Assembly: GCF_006352025.1 (NCBI RefSeq)
Contig: NZ_CP040936.1
Coordinates: forward strand, 1,364,001 to 1,428,000
Direction: 5' to 3'
From: Hymenobacter sp. DG01
Lineage (GTDB): Bacteria > Bacteroidota > Bacteroidia > Cytophagales > Hymenobacteraceae
Length of the DNA: 64,000 nucleotides
A program made the position numbers and the translations under genes. Position 1 is the stretch's first letter; each line of letters opens with the position of its first letter. This document shows, one piece after another, positions 27,084-38,167 of this stretch. Below the pieces are notes generated by a model. The model was not told the DNA's origin, did not search any database, and worked only from the letters and a program-made list of their open reading frames with translations.

Positions 27084-27686
27084 ATGTCTGATGCATCTGT
27101 TCCCCTTCCTCCTGACCCGGATACCCCGCTACACGGTGCGCGCCCGCTATTGCCGGCTGGCTCCTTGCCTGCCTTGCCGGAGCCCAGGTTTCAGGCTCAG
27201 CCGCCCCTACACCCCACACAATTCCGAACCCTACGCAGCGAGGATGGCCGGGTGGCCCTTACCAACGACGCGCTGGAAATTAATGGCGAGCTGTTTGGCT
27301 GGCGCGAGCTGGCAGGAGTAGATGTGCAGCCGGTGCGGTGGCTGCTGGGGGTGCTGCTGGGAGGCTTTGTGCTGTGCGGGTTTATGCTGGGCTACTTGCA
27401 GTTCTGGCTGCGCACCATGCCAGCCGCACTGGGCCTGAGCGTGGGGGCCTTACTGCTGGTGTGGGGCGTGCGGGGCACTAACCGCTGGCGCCTGCATCGC
27501 CCGGGCCAGGAGCCCCGCCATTTTGCGTTTTCCGGCCCGGCCCGCAGCTGGCAACAGCTGGCCCAGGAAGCCAACTACCGGATTCGGCAGCGCCACCACG
27601 AGGCCGCCACGGAGGCCGCCTATTGGCTGGCCAGATCCGATGAAGCCACTGATTTGCCCGCGCCGGACCCGCCGCTGCCGGCCTGA
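27084..27686 (+). CDS. Membrane protein of unknown function
   Basis: 200 residues from the ATG at 27084; starts at 27015 (TTG) or 27021 are possible. A proline-rich cytoplasmic start is followed by a beta-rich stretch FRTLRSEDGRVALTNDALEI, two transmembrane helices (about residues 92-115 and 120-137) and a charged cytoplasmic tail with RHHEAATEAAYWLARSDEA. The layout recalls PH-domain-like membrane proteins, but no family is certain. Confidence 0.65.
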   Translation: MSDASVPLPPDPDTPLHGARPLLPAGSLPALPEPRFQAQPPLHPTQFRTLRSEDGRVALTNDALEINGELFGWRELAGVDVQPVRWLLGVLLGGFVLCGFMLGYLQFWLRTMPAALGLSVGALLLVWGVRGTNRWRLHRPGQEPRHFAFSGPARSWQQLAQEANYRIRQRHHEAATEAAYWLARSDEATDLPAPDPPLPA

Positions 27687-27766
27687 TTTTCAGGTAAACT
27701 GTCACTTTTCGTGGGGTGGCTGCGTAAGCGCGGCTGAGTTTGTAGCCGGCATTAGCGCTCAACTCC

Positions 27767-27774
27767 TACCTTTG
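27767..27774 (+). promoter_or_regulatory. -7 element TACCTTTG upstream of kup
   Basis: TACCTTTG is an exact TAnnTTTG match, 47 nt before the kup ATG. A TTTG at 27739-27742 lies 24 nt upstream, near the accepted -33 spacing. Confidence 0.5.
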
Positions 27775-27820
27775 GCCCCGCTCGTCAAAAAACGGCTTCC
27801 CTCACCCTTTCATTTCTCTC

Positions 27821-29758
27821 ATGGACGCCAAACATCAGCACACCGCCATTTCAACGGCCGGGCTGCTTATTGCCCTGGGCATCATCTACGGCGACATCGG
27901 CACCTCGCCCTTGTACGTGATGAAGGCCATTGTTCCGGGGCGCATCGATCCGGACCTAGTGTACGGGGGCATTTCCTGCGTGCTCTGGACCCTCACGCTG
28001 CAAACCACCATTAAGTACGTGCTGCTAACCCTGAACGCCGATAACAACGGCGAAGGCGGCATTTTCTCGCTCTATACCCTGGTGCGGCGGCGCGGGGCCT
28101 GGCTTTCGGGCATTGCCATCGTGGGCGGGGCTGCCTTGCTGGCCGACGGCGTGATTACCCCACCGGTATCGGTTTCCTCGGCCATTGAGGGGCTGGAGAC
28201 GGTGTACCCGCATATTCAAACGGTACCCATCGTTATTGCCATCCTGATTGCCCTGTTTCTGCTTCAGAGCTTCGGCACCCAGATTGTGGGCAAGGCCTTT
28301 GGACCCATTATGTTTTTGTGGTTCTCGATGCTGGCGGCCCTGGGCGTGCACGGCATTCTGCAGCACCCCGAGATTCTGAAGGCCATCAACCCTTACTACG
28401 CTTACAACATGCTGGCCAACCGGCCCGGCGGGTTCTGGCTGCTGGGCTCGGTGTTTCTGTGTACTACCGGGGCCGAGGCCTTGTACTCCGACCTGGGCCA
28501 CTGCGGCAAGGGCAACATCCGCATCAGCTGGGTTTTCGTGAAGCTATGCCTGGTGCTCAACTACTTTGGGCAGGGCGGCTGGCTGGTGGCGCACCAGGGC
28601 GAGCAGCTTAACGGCCGCAACCCCTTCTATGCCCTTATGCCCGACTGGTTTCTGCTCATCGGCATTGGCATTGCTACTATTGCGGCCATCATTGCCTCCC
28701 AGGCCCTGATTACGGGCTCGTTTACGCTGGTGGCCGAGGCTATCCGGCTGAACATGTGGCCGAAAGTGCGTCTCAACTACCCTACCGATGTAAAGGGCCA
28801 GCTGTACGTTCCCAGCATGAACCGCCTGCTGCTGCTGGGCTGCATTGCGGTGGTGCTCTACTTCCGCCGCTCCGAGAACATGGAGGCGGCCTACGGGCTG
28901 GCCATTACCGTCACCATGCTCATGACCACGATTCTGCTGTCCATGTGGCTGTTGTTCGTGAAACGGGTGCCCAAGCCGGTGGTGGCGCTGTTTGTGCTGG
29001 TGTACGGCCTGATTGAGGGCTCCTTCCTGGTGGCTAACCTCATCAAGTTCCCGCACGGGGGCTGGGTTTCGGTGGCTATCAGCCTGGCCCTGATTTCGGT
29101 GATGTACGTGTGGCTGCGAGCTTACTTTATCAAGCGCCGCCTCACCGAGTTTGTGAAGATTGAGCCCTACGTAGAAGCCCTCAAGCAGCTCTCCAACGAC
29201 GAAACGGTATCCAAGTACGCCACCCACCTGGTCTTCATGTCGTCGGCGGAGCGGCAGTCGGAAATTGAGTCGAAGATTATCTACTCTATCTTCCAGAAGC
29301 GCCCGAAGCGGGCCGATATCTACTGGTTTGTGCACGTAGATACCACCGACGAGCCCTACACCATGGAGTACAAGGTAACCGAGCTGGCCCACGACGACGT
29401 GTTCCGCATTACCTTCCGCCTGGGCTTCCGGGTGGAGCAGCGCATTAACCTCTACTTCCGCAAAGTGGTAGAGGACCTGGTGCGCAACAAAGAGGTGGAC
29501 ATAACCTCGCGCTACGAGTCGCTGAGCAAGCAGCACGTCACCGGCGACTTCCGCTTCGTGGTGCTGGAGAAGTTCTTGTCGGTGGAAAACGAATTCCCCA
29601 TGGTCGAGAAGCTGGTGATGCAGGCCTATTTCTACATCAAGCAGTTCATTGCTTCGGAAGACAAGTACTTTGGTCTGGATACTAGCTCGGTGAAAGTCGA
29701 GAAGGTGCCGCTGGTAATTACGCCGGTCCGCGAGGTAGCCCTCAAGCGCATCCGCTAG
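27821..29758 (+). CDS. kup: KUP family potassium uptake transporter
   Basis: 645 residues, the usual Kup length. About 12 transmembrane helices cover residues 10-430, beginning with the signature ALGIIYGDIGTSPLYVMKAI and including NADNNGEGGIFSLYTLVRR and GGAALLADGVITPPVSVSSA. A hydrophilic C-terminal domain follows (about 440-645). It imports K+ with protons and supports potassium supply and osmotic balance. A -7 element precedes it and an intrinsic terminator follows, so it is a single-gene unit. Confidence 0.96.
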   Translation: MDAKHQHTAISTAGLLIALGIIYGDIGTSPLYVMKAIVPGRIDPDLVYGGISCVLWTLTLQTTIKYVLLTLNADNNGEGGIFSLYTLVRRRGAWLSGIAIVGGAALLADGVITPPVSVSSAIEGLETVYPHIQTVPIVIAILIALFLLQSFGTQIVGKAFGPIMFLWFSMLAALGVHGILQHPEILKAINPYYAYNMLANRPGGFWLLGSVFLCTTGAEALYSDLGHCGKGNIRISWVFVKLCLVLNYFGQGGWLVAHQGEQLNGRNPFYALMPDWFLLIGIGIATIAAIIASQALITGSFTLVAEAIRLNMWPKVRLNYPTDVKGQLYVPSMNRLLLLGCIAVVLYFRRSENMEAAYGLAITVTMLMTTILLSMWLLFVKRVPKPVVALFVLVYGLIEGSFLVANLIKFPHGGWVSVAISLALISVMYVWLRAYFIKRRLTEFVKIEPYVEALKQLSNDETVSKYATHLVFMSSAERQSEIESKIIYSIFQKRPKRADIYWFVHVDTTDEPYTMEYKVTELAHDDVFRITFRLGFRVEQRINLYFRKVVEDLVRNKEVDITSRYESLSKQHVTGDFRFVVLEKFLSVENEFPMVEKLVMQAYFYIKQFIASEDKYFGLDTSSVKVEKVPLVITPVREVALKRIR

Positions 29759-29786
29759 CCCTGCCCAGTCCGCAGCGTAATCAAGA

Positions 29787-29820
29787 AAGCCCTACTGAAG
29801 ATATCAGTGGGGCTTTTTTT
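29787..29820 (+). terminator. Intrinsic terminator of kup
   Basis: AAGCCCTACTGA (29787-29798) pairs with TATCAGTGGGGCTT with one mismatch and a small loop, followed by seven Ts. Confidence 0.8.
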
Positions 29821-29930
29821 CTTTAGAAAGAAGTGAACTGGAGGCCTCATTTGATTCAACTACGTTGTCAGACTCCGACGTACACCTTGGCTCCGGTAGG
29901 AAGCGGCAGGTTTCTCCTGCTACACAATAC

Positions 29931-30368
29931 CTACTCAGGGGTACGCGCCGGGACTAAGCGATGGTAGCACCACCCGTACACACCGCCGGCGCAAGTGTAT
30001 ATAAATAGCAGCTTACCATTATGCCACGGGCTATGTAGAAGCCACTGATCTTGGAAGATGCTGGCGTAGAGACAAGCAACCCCACCGATGACTGCCCCCA
30101 GCAGTACGTGCTGCCAGAGGCTGGCCAAAGCCCTACCCTTCGTTTTGGCAACAACCCAATAAATGCCAGTTGCCAGAAGGTGCGCCCAGCCAACGTAAAG
30201 CAGCTCAAAGGCAGGCCCCGCGAGCAAGCTGCCTAACCAGAAAGAAACCGGCTGCCCTATTGTTTCAGACCAGGACCTGATGGATAATGTCGGGTCCAAC
30301 ATGCTCAGCCAGCCACTGGAGGCCGCACTAATCAAGAGTAAAACCAGATAGGAAAAGATAGAACGCAT
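29931..30368 (-). CDS. Small multi-pass membrane protein, unknown
   Basis: 145 residues with four hydrophobic segments: MRSIFSYLVLLLISAASSGW (about 1-22), FWLGSLLAGPAFELLYVGW, HVLLGAVIGGVACLYASIF, and a final YTCAGGVYGWCYHRLVPA. The start ATG at 30368 is natural. No family is recognised; it probably lies in the inner membrane. It is convergent with kup. Confidence 0.7.
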   Translation of the reverse strand: MRSIFSYLVLLLISAASSGWLSMLDPTLSIRSWSETIGQPVSFWLGSLLAGPAFELLYVGWAHLLATGIYWVVAKTKGRALASLWQHVLLGAVIGGVACLYASIFQDQWLLHSPWHNGKLLFIYTCAGGVYGWCYHRLVPARTPE

Positions 30369-30542
30369 TGTAGTACGGCGCTGTGCTGAGCGATTCAGGC
30401 TGCTTGAGCGCCTCTTTTTGCGCGCTGCCAGTTAAGACAATTAGCGGGGAAATATAACCTGTAGTGTTCTTCTATGGCTATTCACGAAGTCCTACCTTCA
30501 TCCAGAACCTAACCCAGTGGCCCCTACCCCGGCTGGCAAGCA

Positions 30543-30574
30543 AAACCCCGGCCTGCTGGGCAGGACCGGGGTTT
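30543..30574 (-). terminator. Intrinsic terminator of the M61 peptidase gene
   Basis: AAACCCCGG (30543-30551) with CCGGGGTTT (30566-30574), plus inner CCTGC/GCAGG and one bulged A. It lies just past the end of the minus-strand gene. Confidence 0.75.
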
Positions 30575-30598
30575 GAATAATTGAACGGGGTAGCCTGG

Positions 30599-32407
30599 TT
30601 ACTTGCGCACCGGCAGCCACTTGGCCAGTACGGTCTGCTGTTCGGCAGTGGGGCTGGCCTGCCGCTCAATGCGGTAGCGGCGCAGGGAGTTGGCCAGCAG
30701 CGGGAAGCTCAACTCCTTGATCTGCCCGTCGCGGTTTACCAGCAGCCGCACCGTGGAACCGGCAGTTCGGCCGGCCAGCAACCGGTTTACATCGTCGGTT
30801 ACGCGGGCGCCATCTACGGCCAGAATTTCGTCGCCCACGCTCAGGCCGCCCTGCCAGGCGCTGCCCTCGCGCAGTACGCTGCTCACCGTTTGGCGGCCAC
30901 CGGCAGCGCTGATGCTGGCACCCAGGCTGGCCTCCGTGGCCGCGGCGGGCGTTACCGTCAGCTTCAGGCCGGCATAGCCCAGGGCCTGCTCGTAGGGCAG
31001 GGTCTCTACCCCGTACACGTGGCGGCGGAAAAAGTCATCGAAGCGGCGGCCGGCTACTTTGGCCACGGCATCCTGGTACTCCTCGTCGGTAAAGCCCCGG
31101 CCCAGCTGCTTGTAGTACCGGTCGTAGAGGTAGCGCATCACGTCATCGAGGCTTTTCTGGCCTTTGGTTTCGTTGATGATCATCAAATCCAGCACAGCCC
31201 CGATTACCTCGCCTTTATCATAGTAGCTGATGCCGGTATTCGCGGAATTTTCGTTCGGGCGGTAGTACTTGATCCAGGCATCGAAGCTCGACTCAGCGGC
31301 CGACTGCTGCCGGTTGCCGGGCGTGTTTTCTACGCGGTTGATGCCGTTGCTCAGGTCGCCCAGGTACTCATCCGGCGACACAAAGCCGGCCCGCTGCACA
31401 ATCAGGTTCGAGAAGTACTCGGTGCCGCCTTCACTTACCCACAGCATGCGGGTATAGTTTTCCTGGTCGTAGTCGAAGGGGCCCAGGGCTACGGGCCGGA
31501 TGCGCTTCACGTTCCAGAGGTGGAAGTACTCATGGGCCACCAGTCCCAGAAACCCTTTCCAGCCGGCCTCCGAGGAGTAGGCATTGCGCGAGACGGAGAG
31601 GGTAGTAGAAAAGAGGTGCTCCAGGCCGCCGGTGCCCCGGTCGATGTTGTGCACGATGAACACGTAGCGGTCCAGGGGGTTTTGGCCTACCACTTTCTGG
31701 GCCTCTTCGCACACACGCTGCATGTCGCGGGTCAGGCGTTGCTCGTCCACTTTCGGGTCGCCGAACATGGCTACCGTGTGGGGCGTGCCGTTAGCCGTGA
31801 AGGTGTAGAGCTTCTGGTTACCGATTTCGATGGGTGAGTCGGCCAGCTCATCGTAGCTGGAGGAACGGAACGTGAATGTGCCGCCAGCCGGCTTCAGGCT
31901 GGTGCTTACCTGGCTCCACCCCTGCGCGGGCTGCACTTCCAGAGTGCTGGGCAGCTGCTTGCCCTCGGCCGGGTACATAAACACGCTGGTACCGTTTACG
32001 TAGCCGTGGGCCGCGTCAATAAAGCTGGTGCGCACGCTCAGCTCGAAGGCATAGACCCGGTAGCGCACCGCAAAGCTCTTGGCCTTGGGATGATAGACGC
32101 GCCAGGTATTCTTGGTTACTTTCTCTACCCGCAGCTGCTCGCTGCCGGCCGTGGCCTGAAAGCCTTCCACGTTCTTGGCAAACTCGCGCACGAGGTAAGA
32201 CCCAGGGGCCCACACCGGCATTTTCACGTCGGTGTACGCTTTATTGAAGCCATCGAGCTTCATTTCTACCTCGAAGTAGTGCGTTTGCGGCGCGGGCATC
32301 GAGAGGGTATAGCGCAGAGTGGGTGCGGCGGCCGCGGCCGAGCCGGCCTGGCTCAGCAACAGTCCCAGGGCCGCTACCGCCAGATGGCGGGTACGAATCA
32401 GGAGCAT
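30599..32407 (-). CDS. M61 family glycyl aminopeptidase-like metallopeptidase with PDZ domain
   Basis: 602 residues. A signal peptide (about 1-27) leads to an N-terminal beta domain (SMPAPQTHYFEVEMKLDG and APGSYLVREFAKNVEGFQAT), then the gluzincin domain with HEYFHLWNVKRIRP (zinc His pair) and EGGTEYFSNLIVQRAG carrying the third ligand. A C-terminal PDZ domain (about 500-580) shows GGLSVGDEILAVDGARVTDD. It cleaves N-terminal Gly or Ala from peptides outside the cytoplasm. The gene opposes an NlpC/P60 gene about 190 bp away. Confidence 0.92.
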   Translation of the reverse strand: MLLIRTRHLAVAALGLLLSQAGSAAAAAPTLRYTLSMPAPQTHYFEVEMKLDGFNKAYTDVKMPVWAPGSYLVREFAKNVEGFQATAGSEQLRVEKVTKNTWRVYHPKAKSFAVRYRVYAFELSVRTSFIDAAHGYVNGTSVFMYPAEGKQLPSTLEVQPAQGWSQVSTSLKPAGGTFTFRSSSYDELADSPIEIGNQKLYTFTANGTPHTVAMFGDPKVDEQRLTRDMQRVCEEAQKVVGQNPLDRYVFIVHNIDRGTGGLEHLFSTTLSVSRNAYSSEAGWKGFLGLVAHEYFHLWNVKRIRPVALGPFDYDQENYTRMLWVSEGGTEYFSNLIVQRAGFVSPDEYLGDLSNGINRVENTPGNRQQSAAESSFDAWIKYYRPNENSANTGISYYDKGEVIGAVLDLMIINETKGQKSLDDVMRYLYDRYYKQLGRGFTDEEYQDAVAKVAGRRFDDFFRRHVYGVETLPYEQALGYAGLKLTVTPAAATEASLGASISAAGGRQTVSSVLREGSAWQGGLSVGDEILAVDGARVTDDVNRLLAGRTAGSTVRLLVNRDGQIKELSFPLLANSLRRYRIERQASPTAEQQTVLAKWLPVRK

Positions 32408-32600
32408 CAGGAAAGAGGGTGAGGAGGTGAATGAGCTGATTTGGTCGTCAAAGAACGGCGAAAACTGCCCGAAGCTGCAAGGTAACGCCCAAAAGCCACC
32501 CGATTACTTCCCGGGCAGCCCAACCATACGGAACCCGCTCCCGGCCGGACCCGTTACGAAAGCAGTCCGGTTTCTCACTGCTCTTTTCCTACCCCCACTT

Positions 32601-33155
32601 ATGCGTTACGTCTGGCTTGGATTTCTGCTGCTGGTTAGCCTGGTGGTTGGGTGGGCCATGTACTCGGGGCCTGAGGCGCAACCCACGGCCCGGCCGCAGC
32701 CCCGCACGGTGCCGGTACATGCTACGGCCTACGTAATCAGCACGAAGCCCCTACCCCGCGCCGACAGCGTGGTGGCGTTTGCCCTGCGCCAGTTGGGCAC
32801 CAATTACTGCTACGCCGGCAGCACCCCCGAAACCGGCTTCGACTGCTCGGGCTTTGTGAACTACGTATTTGCCCGCTACCGCATTCCGGTGCCCCACTCC
32901 ACGGCCCTGCTGATTAGCACTGGTCGGGCAGTGGAACGCACCCAGGCCCGCCCCGGCGACATTGTAGTATTTACGGGAACAGCCGCCACCTCCACTACCC
33001 CCGGCCACGCCGGCATTGTCATCAGCCGCCCCGGCGAGCAGCCCCTGCGCTTTGTGCATTCTTCCTCGGCCCGTCGCGAATCGGGGGTGAAAATCAGCCA
33101 GGTGGAAGGCACCGACTACGAGCGTCGCTTTATGCAGGTACGCCGGGTGCTATAA
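32601..33155 (+). CDS. NlpC/P60 family peptidoglycan hydrolase
   Basis: 184 residues from the ATG at 32601; the longer frame starting at 32319 would overlap the M61 gene. The N-terminus is a membrane anchor or signal (MRYVWLGFLLLVSLVVGWAM). The NlpC/P60 domain follows: VAFALRQLGTNYCYAGSTPE, catalytic Cys in FDCSGFVNYVF, RPGDIVVFTGTA and His in PGHAGIVISR. It probably cuts gamma-D-Glu-diaminopimelate bonds in the cell wall. An IS3 element sits about 215 bp downstream. Confidence 0.9.
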   Translation: MRYVWLGFLLLVSLVVGWAMYSGPEAQPTARPQPRTVPVHATAYVISTKPLPRADSVVAFALRQLGTNYCYAGSTPETGFDCSGFVNYVFARYRIPVPHSTALLISTGRAVERTQARPGDIVVFTGTAATSTTPGHAGIVISRPGEQPLRFVHSSSARRESGVKISQVEGTDYERRFMQVRRVL

Positions 33156-33252
33156 CAAGTAATGCATTGGCGAGGTAATAAGGTAACAGTCAGCATTTCG
33201 CGGCATAAGCCAAGGCTTAGCTGACGAGTTGGCGCCGACTTACTTTCGGCCG

Positions 33253-33316
33253 GCTGCGGATATGCTCCTGCCTGCTTGTTGCAGCCCTTCCTACTCAGCT
33301 GCGGCTATGCTCCTGC
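33253..33316. repeat. Short direct repeat upstream of the IS element
   Basis: GCTGCGG(A/C)TATGCTCCTGC occurs at 33253-33271 and 33298-33316, one mismatch in 19, spaced 45 bp. Function unknown. Confidence 0.6.
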
Positions 33317-33419
33317 TCTGTTTCTACGGCCTCATTCGCTACGCCCAGCGTCCAATCGCCTGAGCAACTCTGAGGTGGTCTAGTTAGAGGAGAGAGAATT
33401 GGGTGGTAATTTCCGACCC

Positions 33420-33701
33420 ATGGACAAGACTGATAAGCGCCGCAAATACGACGAGGCCTTCAAAGCCGAAGCCCTGCGCGTGGCCCGTGAGAGCCGCTCG
33501 GCGCAGGCGGCGGCCCGCGCCCTCAACATTCGCCCGAAGCTGATTTGTGAGTGGCAAAAAGCCGCCCAACCGCCGCTGCCCGCCGACCCGGCCGAGGCCG
33601 CCGAGGTGCGCCAGCTGCGGGCCGCCAACCGGCGGCTGGAGCAGGAGCTGGAAATTTTAAAAAAAGCCATCGCCATCTTCTCCACCCCACCTGCCCGATG
33701 A
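33420..33701 (+). CDS. IS3-family transposase OrfA
   Basis: 93 residues from the ATG at 33420. It has a helix-turn-helix (YDEAFKAEALRVARESRSAQ, AARALNIRPKLICEWQKA) and a leucine-zipper-like coil (RQLRAANRRLEQELEILKKA) as in IS3 OrfA. It binds the terminal repeats. The A7 run at 33659-33665 (A AAA AAA G in the OrfA frame) would allow -1 slippage into OrfB, making the OrfAB transposase. Confidence 0.9.
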   Translation: MDKTDKRRKYDEAFKAEALRVARESRSAQAAARALNIRPKLICEWQKAAQPPLPADPAEAAEVRQLRAANRRLEQELEILKKAIAIFSTPPAR

Positions 33702-34600
33702 GCTGCTGGCAATTTATTGACCAGGAGCGTACTAGCTACGCGGTTGAGTTGCTCTGCCGGATGCTGCAGGTGTCCGCCAGCCGCTACTATGCCTGGCGCA
33801 AGCAGCAGCAGCCCACCCCGGCTCAGCCGACGGCAGCGAACTGGGAAGAGGCGCTGAAAGAAGCCTTCGGCCAGCACAAACGTTGCTACGGCACCCGCCG
33901 CTTACGGGTCGAGCTGCAAGCCCAGGGCCACTGCGTGGGCCGCCAGCGCCTGCGCTCGGCCATGCGGCGGCATGGGCTGCGGGCCTTGCAGCCCCGCGCC
34001 TACACCCCGCGCACCACCGATTCGACCCACGGGCTGCGCTGCGCGCCCAACCGGCTGCTCGACCAGCCCAAGCCAACCACGCCTAACCGGGTCTGGGTCA
34101 GCGATATCACCTACCTGCCGCTGGCCTCGGGGCAATGGGCCTACCTGTGCGCCTTTCAGGACGCCTGTACCCGGCAGGTGGTCGGGTGGCGGGTGCTCGA
34201 TACGATGCCCGAAGAGCTGGTCACCAGTGCCTTACGCCAAGCCCTGCTGGCCCGTCGGCCCGCCCCCGGCCTGGTGGTGCACTCGGACCGCGGCGGGCAG
34301 TACTGCGCCAACACCTACCGCGCCCTGCTCGACCAGTACGGCTGTCAGCGCTCGCAGAGCCGCCGCGCCGAATGCCTGGACAACGCGCAGGCCGAGAGCC
34401 TGTGGTCGCGGCTCAAAACTGAGGAGCTGGGGCCGCGCGAGTGGCCCGTGTTCCGCGACTTAGCCGACGCGCAGCACAGCGTGGCCACTTATTTCGACTA
34501 CTACAACCACGAGCGCCGGCATTCAGCACTCGCGTATCAGACCCCGCAAACCTTTTACCTCCAACAACTTAAAAATACCGCCCTATTCTCTACGCTCTAA
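33698..34600 (+). CDS. IS3-family transposase OrfB (DDE integrase)
   Basis: 300 residues from the ATG at 33698, which overlaps the OrfA stop as ATGA; the frame also continues upstream through the A7 slip site, so a fused OrfAB is expected. The HTH_21 region holds HKRCYGTRRLRVELQAQGH. The rve domain has the D-D-E triad: WVSDITYLPLASG, VVHSDRGGQYCANTYRALLD and NAQAESLWSRLKTEELGPRE. Full length and intact, so the element may be active. Confidence 0.92.
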   Translation: MSCWQFIDQERTSYAVELLCRMLQVSASRYYAWRKQQQPTPAQPTAANWEEALKEAFGQHKRCYGTRRLRVELQAQGHCVGRQRLRSAMRRHGLRALQPRAYTPRTTDSTHGLRCAPNRLLDQPKPTTPNRVWVSDITYLPLASGQWAYLCAFQDACTRQVVGWRVLDTMPEELVTSALRQALLARRPAPGLVVHSDRGGQYCANTYRALLDQYGCQRSQSRRAECLDNAQAESLWSRLKTEELGPREWPVFRDLADAQHSVATYFDYYNHERRHSALAYQTPQTFYLQQLKNTALFSTL

Positions 34601-34632
34601 CTGGACCACCTCACTCCTCCTGCCTCACTCAA

Positions 34633-34671
34633 AAGAAAGCCCGATTTCCAGAGCAGAAATCGGGCTTTCTT
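34633..34671. terminator. Strong hairpin terminator after the IS element
   Basis: AAGAAAGCCCGATTT (34633-34647) and AAATCGGGCTTTCTT (34657-34671) are perfect complements with a 9-nt loop. It lies outside the IS and may be the original terminator of the NlpC/P60 gene, displaced by the insertion. Confidence 0.8.
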
Positions 34672-34802
34672 ATATACTACATTGCCTATACTTAGCTGGC
34701 AATAGCACCGGCACTGTAATAGCCAGCATGAAAAAGCTCCGGTGGCTACCATCCGTCCGTGCGTGTGCTGCGTGGTCTGATATGCCAAACCCTACCCCCT
34801 AG

Positions 34803-36863
<2,061 letters not shown>

Positions 36864-36902
36864 GCTACTCTGTCTGTTTTCCTACCCTATTACTTTGGTT
36901 CG

Positions 36903-37862
36903 ATGAAGAATACCTGGCTTGGAGCCCTGCTGCTGACCTTCGGGGCTTACCTGCCTGTGCAGGCACAGAATCCAATCATTAAGGGTGTGTTTACGGCTGA
37001 CCCGGCCCCGCTGGTGTACCGCGACACCCTATTTCTGTACACCAGCCACGATACGGCTTCGGTGCAGGAAACCAACTATAAAATGCCCGACTGGCGGATC
37101 TACTCCACTACTGATATGGTGCACTGGAAAGATTACGGCACCCGCCTCTCGCCCCGCACTTTTGCCTGGGCTACCGGCGATGCCTACGCGGCACAGTGCG
37201 TGTATCGGAATGGCAAGTTCTACTGGTTTGTCTCTACCTTTCACAAGAAAGACGATAACAGCCAGGGTGGTGCGGCCATCGGCGTAGCCGTGTCGGATAG
37301 GCCAACGGGACCTTTCAGGGATGCCATCGGCAAGGCACTCATCGTCAATGAGATGACCAAGGACAAGCCCCACGCCTGGGACGACATCGACCCCACCGTG
37401 TTTATATATGACGACCAGCAGGCCTACCTGTACTGGGGCAACGGCAGCTGCCGATGGGCGAAGCTCAAGGATAACATGACCGAGCTAGCGGGCCCTATCA
37501 CGGTGCTTACGCCCAAAAACTACATTGAAGGCCCGTGGGTGTACAAGCGCAAAAACCTGTACTACCTGGTATATGCCAGTGAAGGCACCAAGCCCGAAAT
37601 GATTGAATACTGCACGGCCCCTAGTGCTACTGGCCCCTGGACGTACCGGGGCATTCTCCAGGAAAACGTACCGAACAGCTTTACTACGCACCCCGGCATC
37701 ATCGATTACAAAGGCAAAAGCTACTTTTTCTACCACAACGGAACCTTGCCCACGGGTGGCAGCTACCGCCGCTCCATCTGCGTAGACTATCTGAACTATA
37801 ATCCCGACGGCACTATCCAGAAAATTGTACAGACGGTCAATGGGGTGGCCCCCGTTAAGTAG
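36903..37862 (+). CDS. Glycoside hydrolase family 43 (xylosidase/arabinofuranosidase-like)
   Basis: 319 residues with a signal peptide (about 1-21, ending VQAQ). The five-bladed propeller shows the GH43 carboxylates: Asp in FTADPAPLVYR, Asp in DDIDPTVFIYDD and Glu in IEGPWVYKR. It should release xylose or arabinose from hemicellulose side chains or oligomers. It starts 39 nt after the tandem CE1 gene and is very likely in the same operon. Confidence 0.93.
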   Translation: MKNTWLGALLLTFGAYLPVQAQNPIIKGVFTADPAPLVYRDTLFLYTSHDTASVQETNYKMPDWRIYSTTDMVHWKDYGTRLSPRTFAWATGDAYAAQCVYRNGKFYWFVSTFHKKDDNSQGGAAIGVAVSDRPTGPFRDAIGKALIVNEMTKDKPHAWDDIDPTVFIYDDQQAYLYWGNGSCRWAKLKDNMTELAGPITVLTPKNYIEGPWVYKRKNLYYLVYASEGTKPEMIEYCTAPSATGPWTYRGILQENVPNSFTTHPGIIDYKGKSYFFYHNGTLPTGGSYRRSICVDYLNYNPDGTIQKIVQTVNGVAPVK

Positions 37863-37895
37863 AGGCGGCTGTTTCCGGGTCAGCGTGCTGATTTT

Positions 37896-38167
37896 GGGAG
37901 TTCTGGTGAGGCTACTCTAATGCGTTATCTATACGCATGTAAACTCCCCTCTTTGTTCCTATTGACCTAAACGAACGATGCCCGGTCGCCTATGCAGATC
38001 CTCTTACTGAGGCTGCTGGGCGAACCGGGCATCTAATCCTTCAAATCTTACCAAGCGATGAGTCTGGGGTAACAGCCCCATCATCCACTTAACCAGTAAG
38101 ACCTTGCCAGAATGCGGGAACTACTCAAATGGGAGTGGGTTCCGCGCGAAAGCTGTTGTTAAGCGCG
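37896..38167 (+). ncRNA. Candidate structured noncoding region (five stem-loops)
   Basis: Five consecutive stem-loops follow the GH43 gene. A: GGGAGTT/AACTCCC (37896-37902, 37942-37948) enclosing ATGCGT/ACGCAT. B: 37977-38033, about 22 paired bases, outer GATGCCCGGT/ACCGGGCATC. C: CTTAC/GTAAG (38047-38051, 38096-38100) enclosing GATG/CATC and GGGG/CCCC. D: GCGG-AAC/GTT-CCGC with ACTC/GAGT (38114-38146). E: CGCGC/GCGCG (38143-38167), which overlaps D. No known RNA family (RNase P, tmRNA, 6S, SRP) was recognised, and the transcribed strand is unknown. Confidence 0.4.

Larger units (their letters stand above)
33371..34613 (+). mobile_element. Complete IS3-family insertion sequence, 1243 bp
   Basis: Terminal inverted repeats TGAGGTGGTCTAGTTAGAG (33371-33389) and CTCTAACTGGACCACCTCA (34595-34613) match at 18 of 19 positions. 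They have the TG...CA ends usual for IS3. The element is flanked by a 3-bp CTC direct repeat (33368-33370 and 34614-34616), a likely target duplication. It carries overlapping orfA and orfB. Confidence 0.92.

Noticed and set aside
30581..31837. 418-codon plus-strand frame opposite the M61 gene
   Set aside because: It mirrors the M61 coding frame and lacks any motif.
38143..38167. Integron attC site suggested by GTTAAGC
   Set aside because: The second core (RYYYAAC) and the other copy at 16468 (GTTAACC) do not fit, and no integrase is present.
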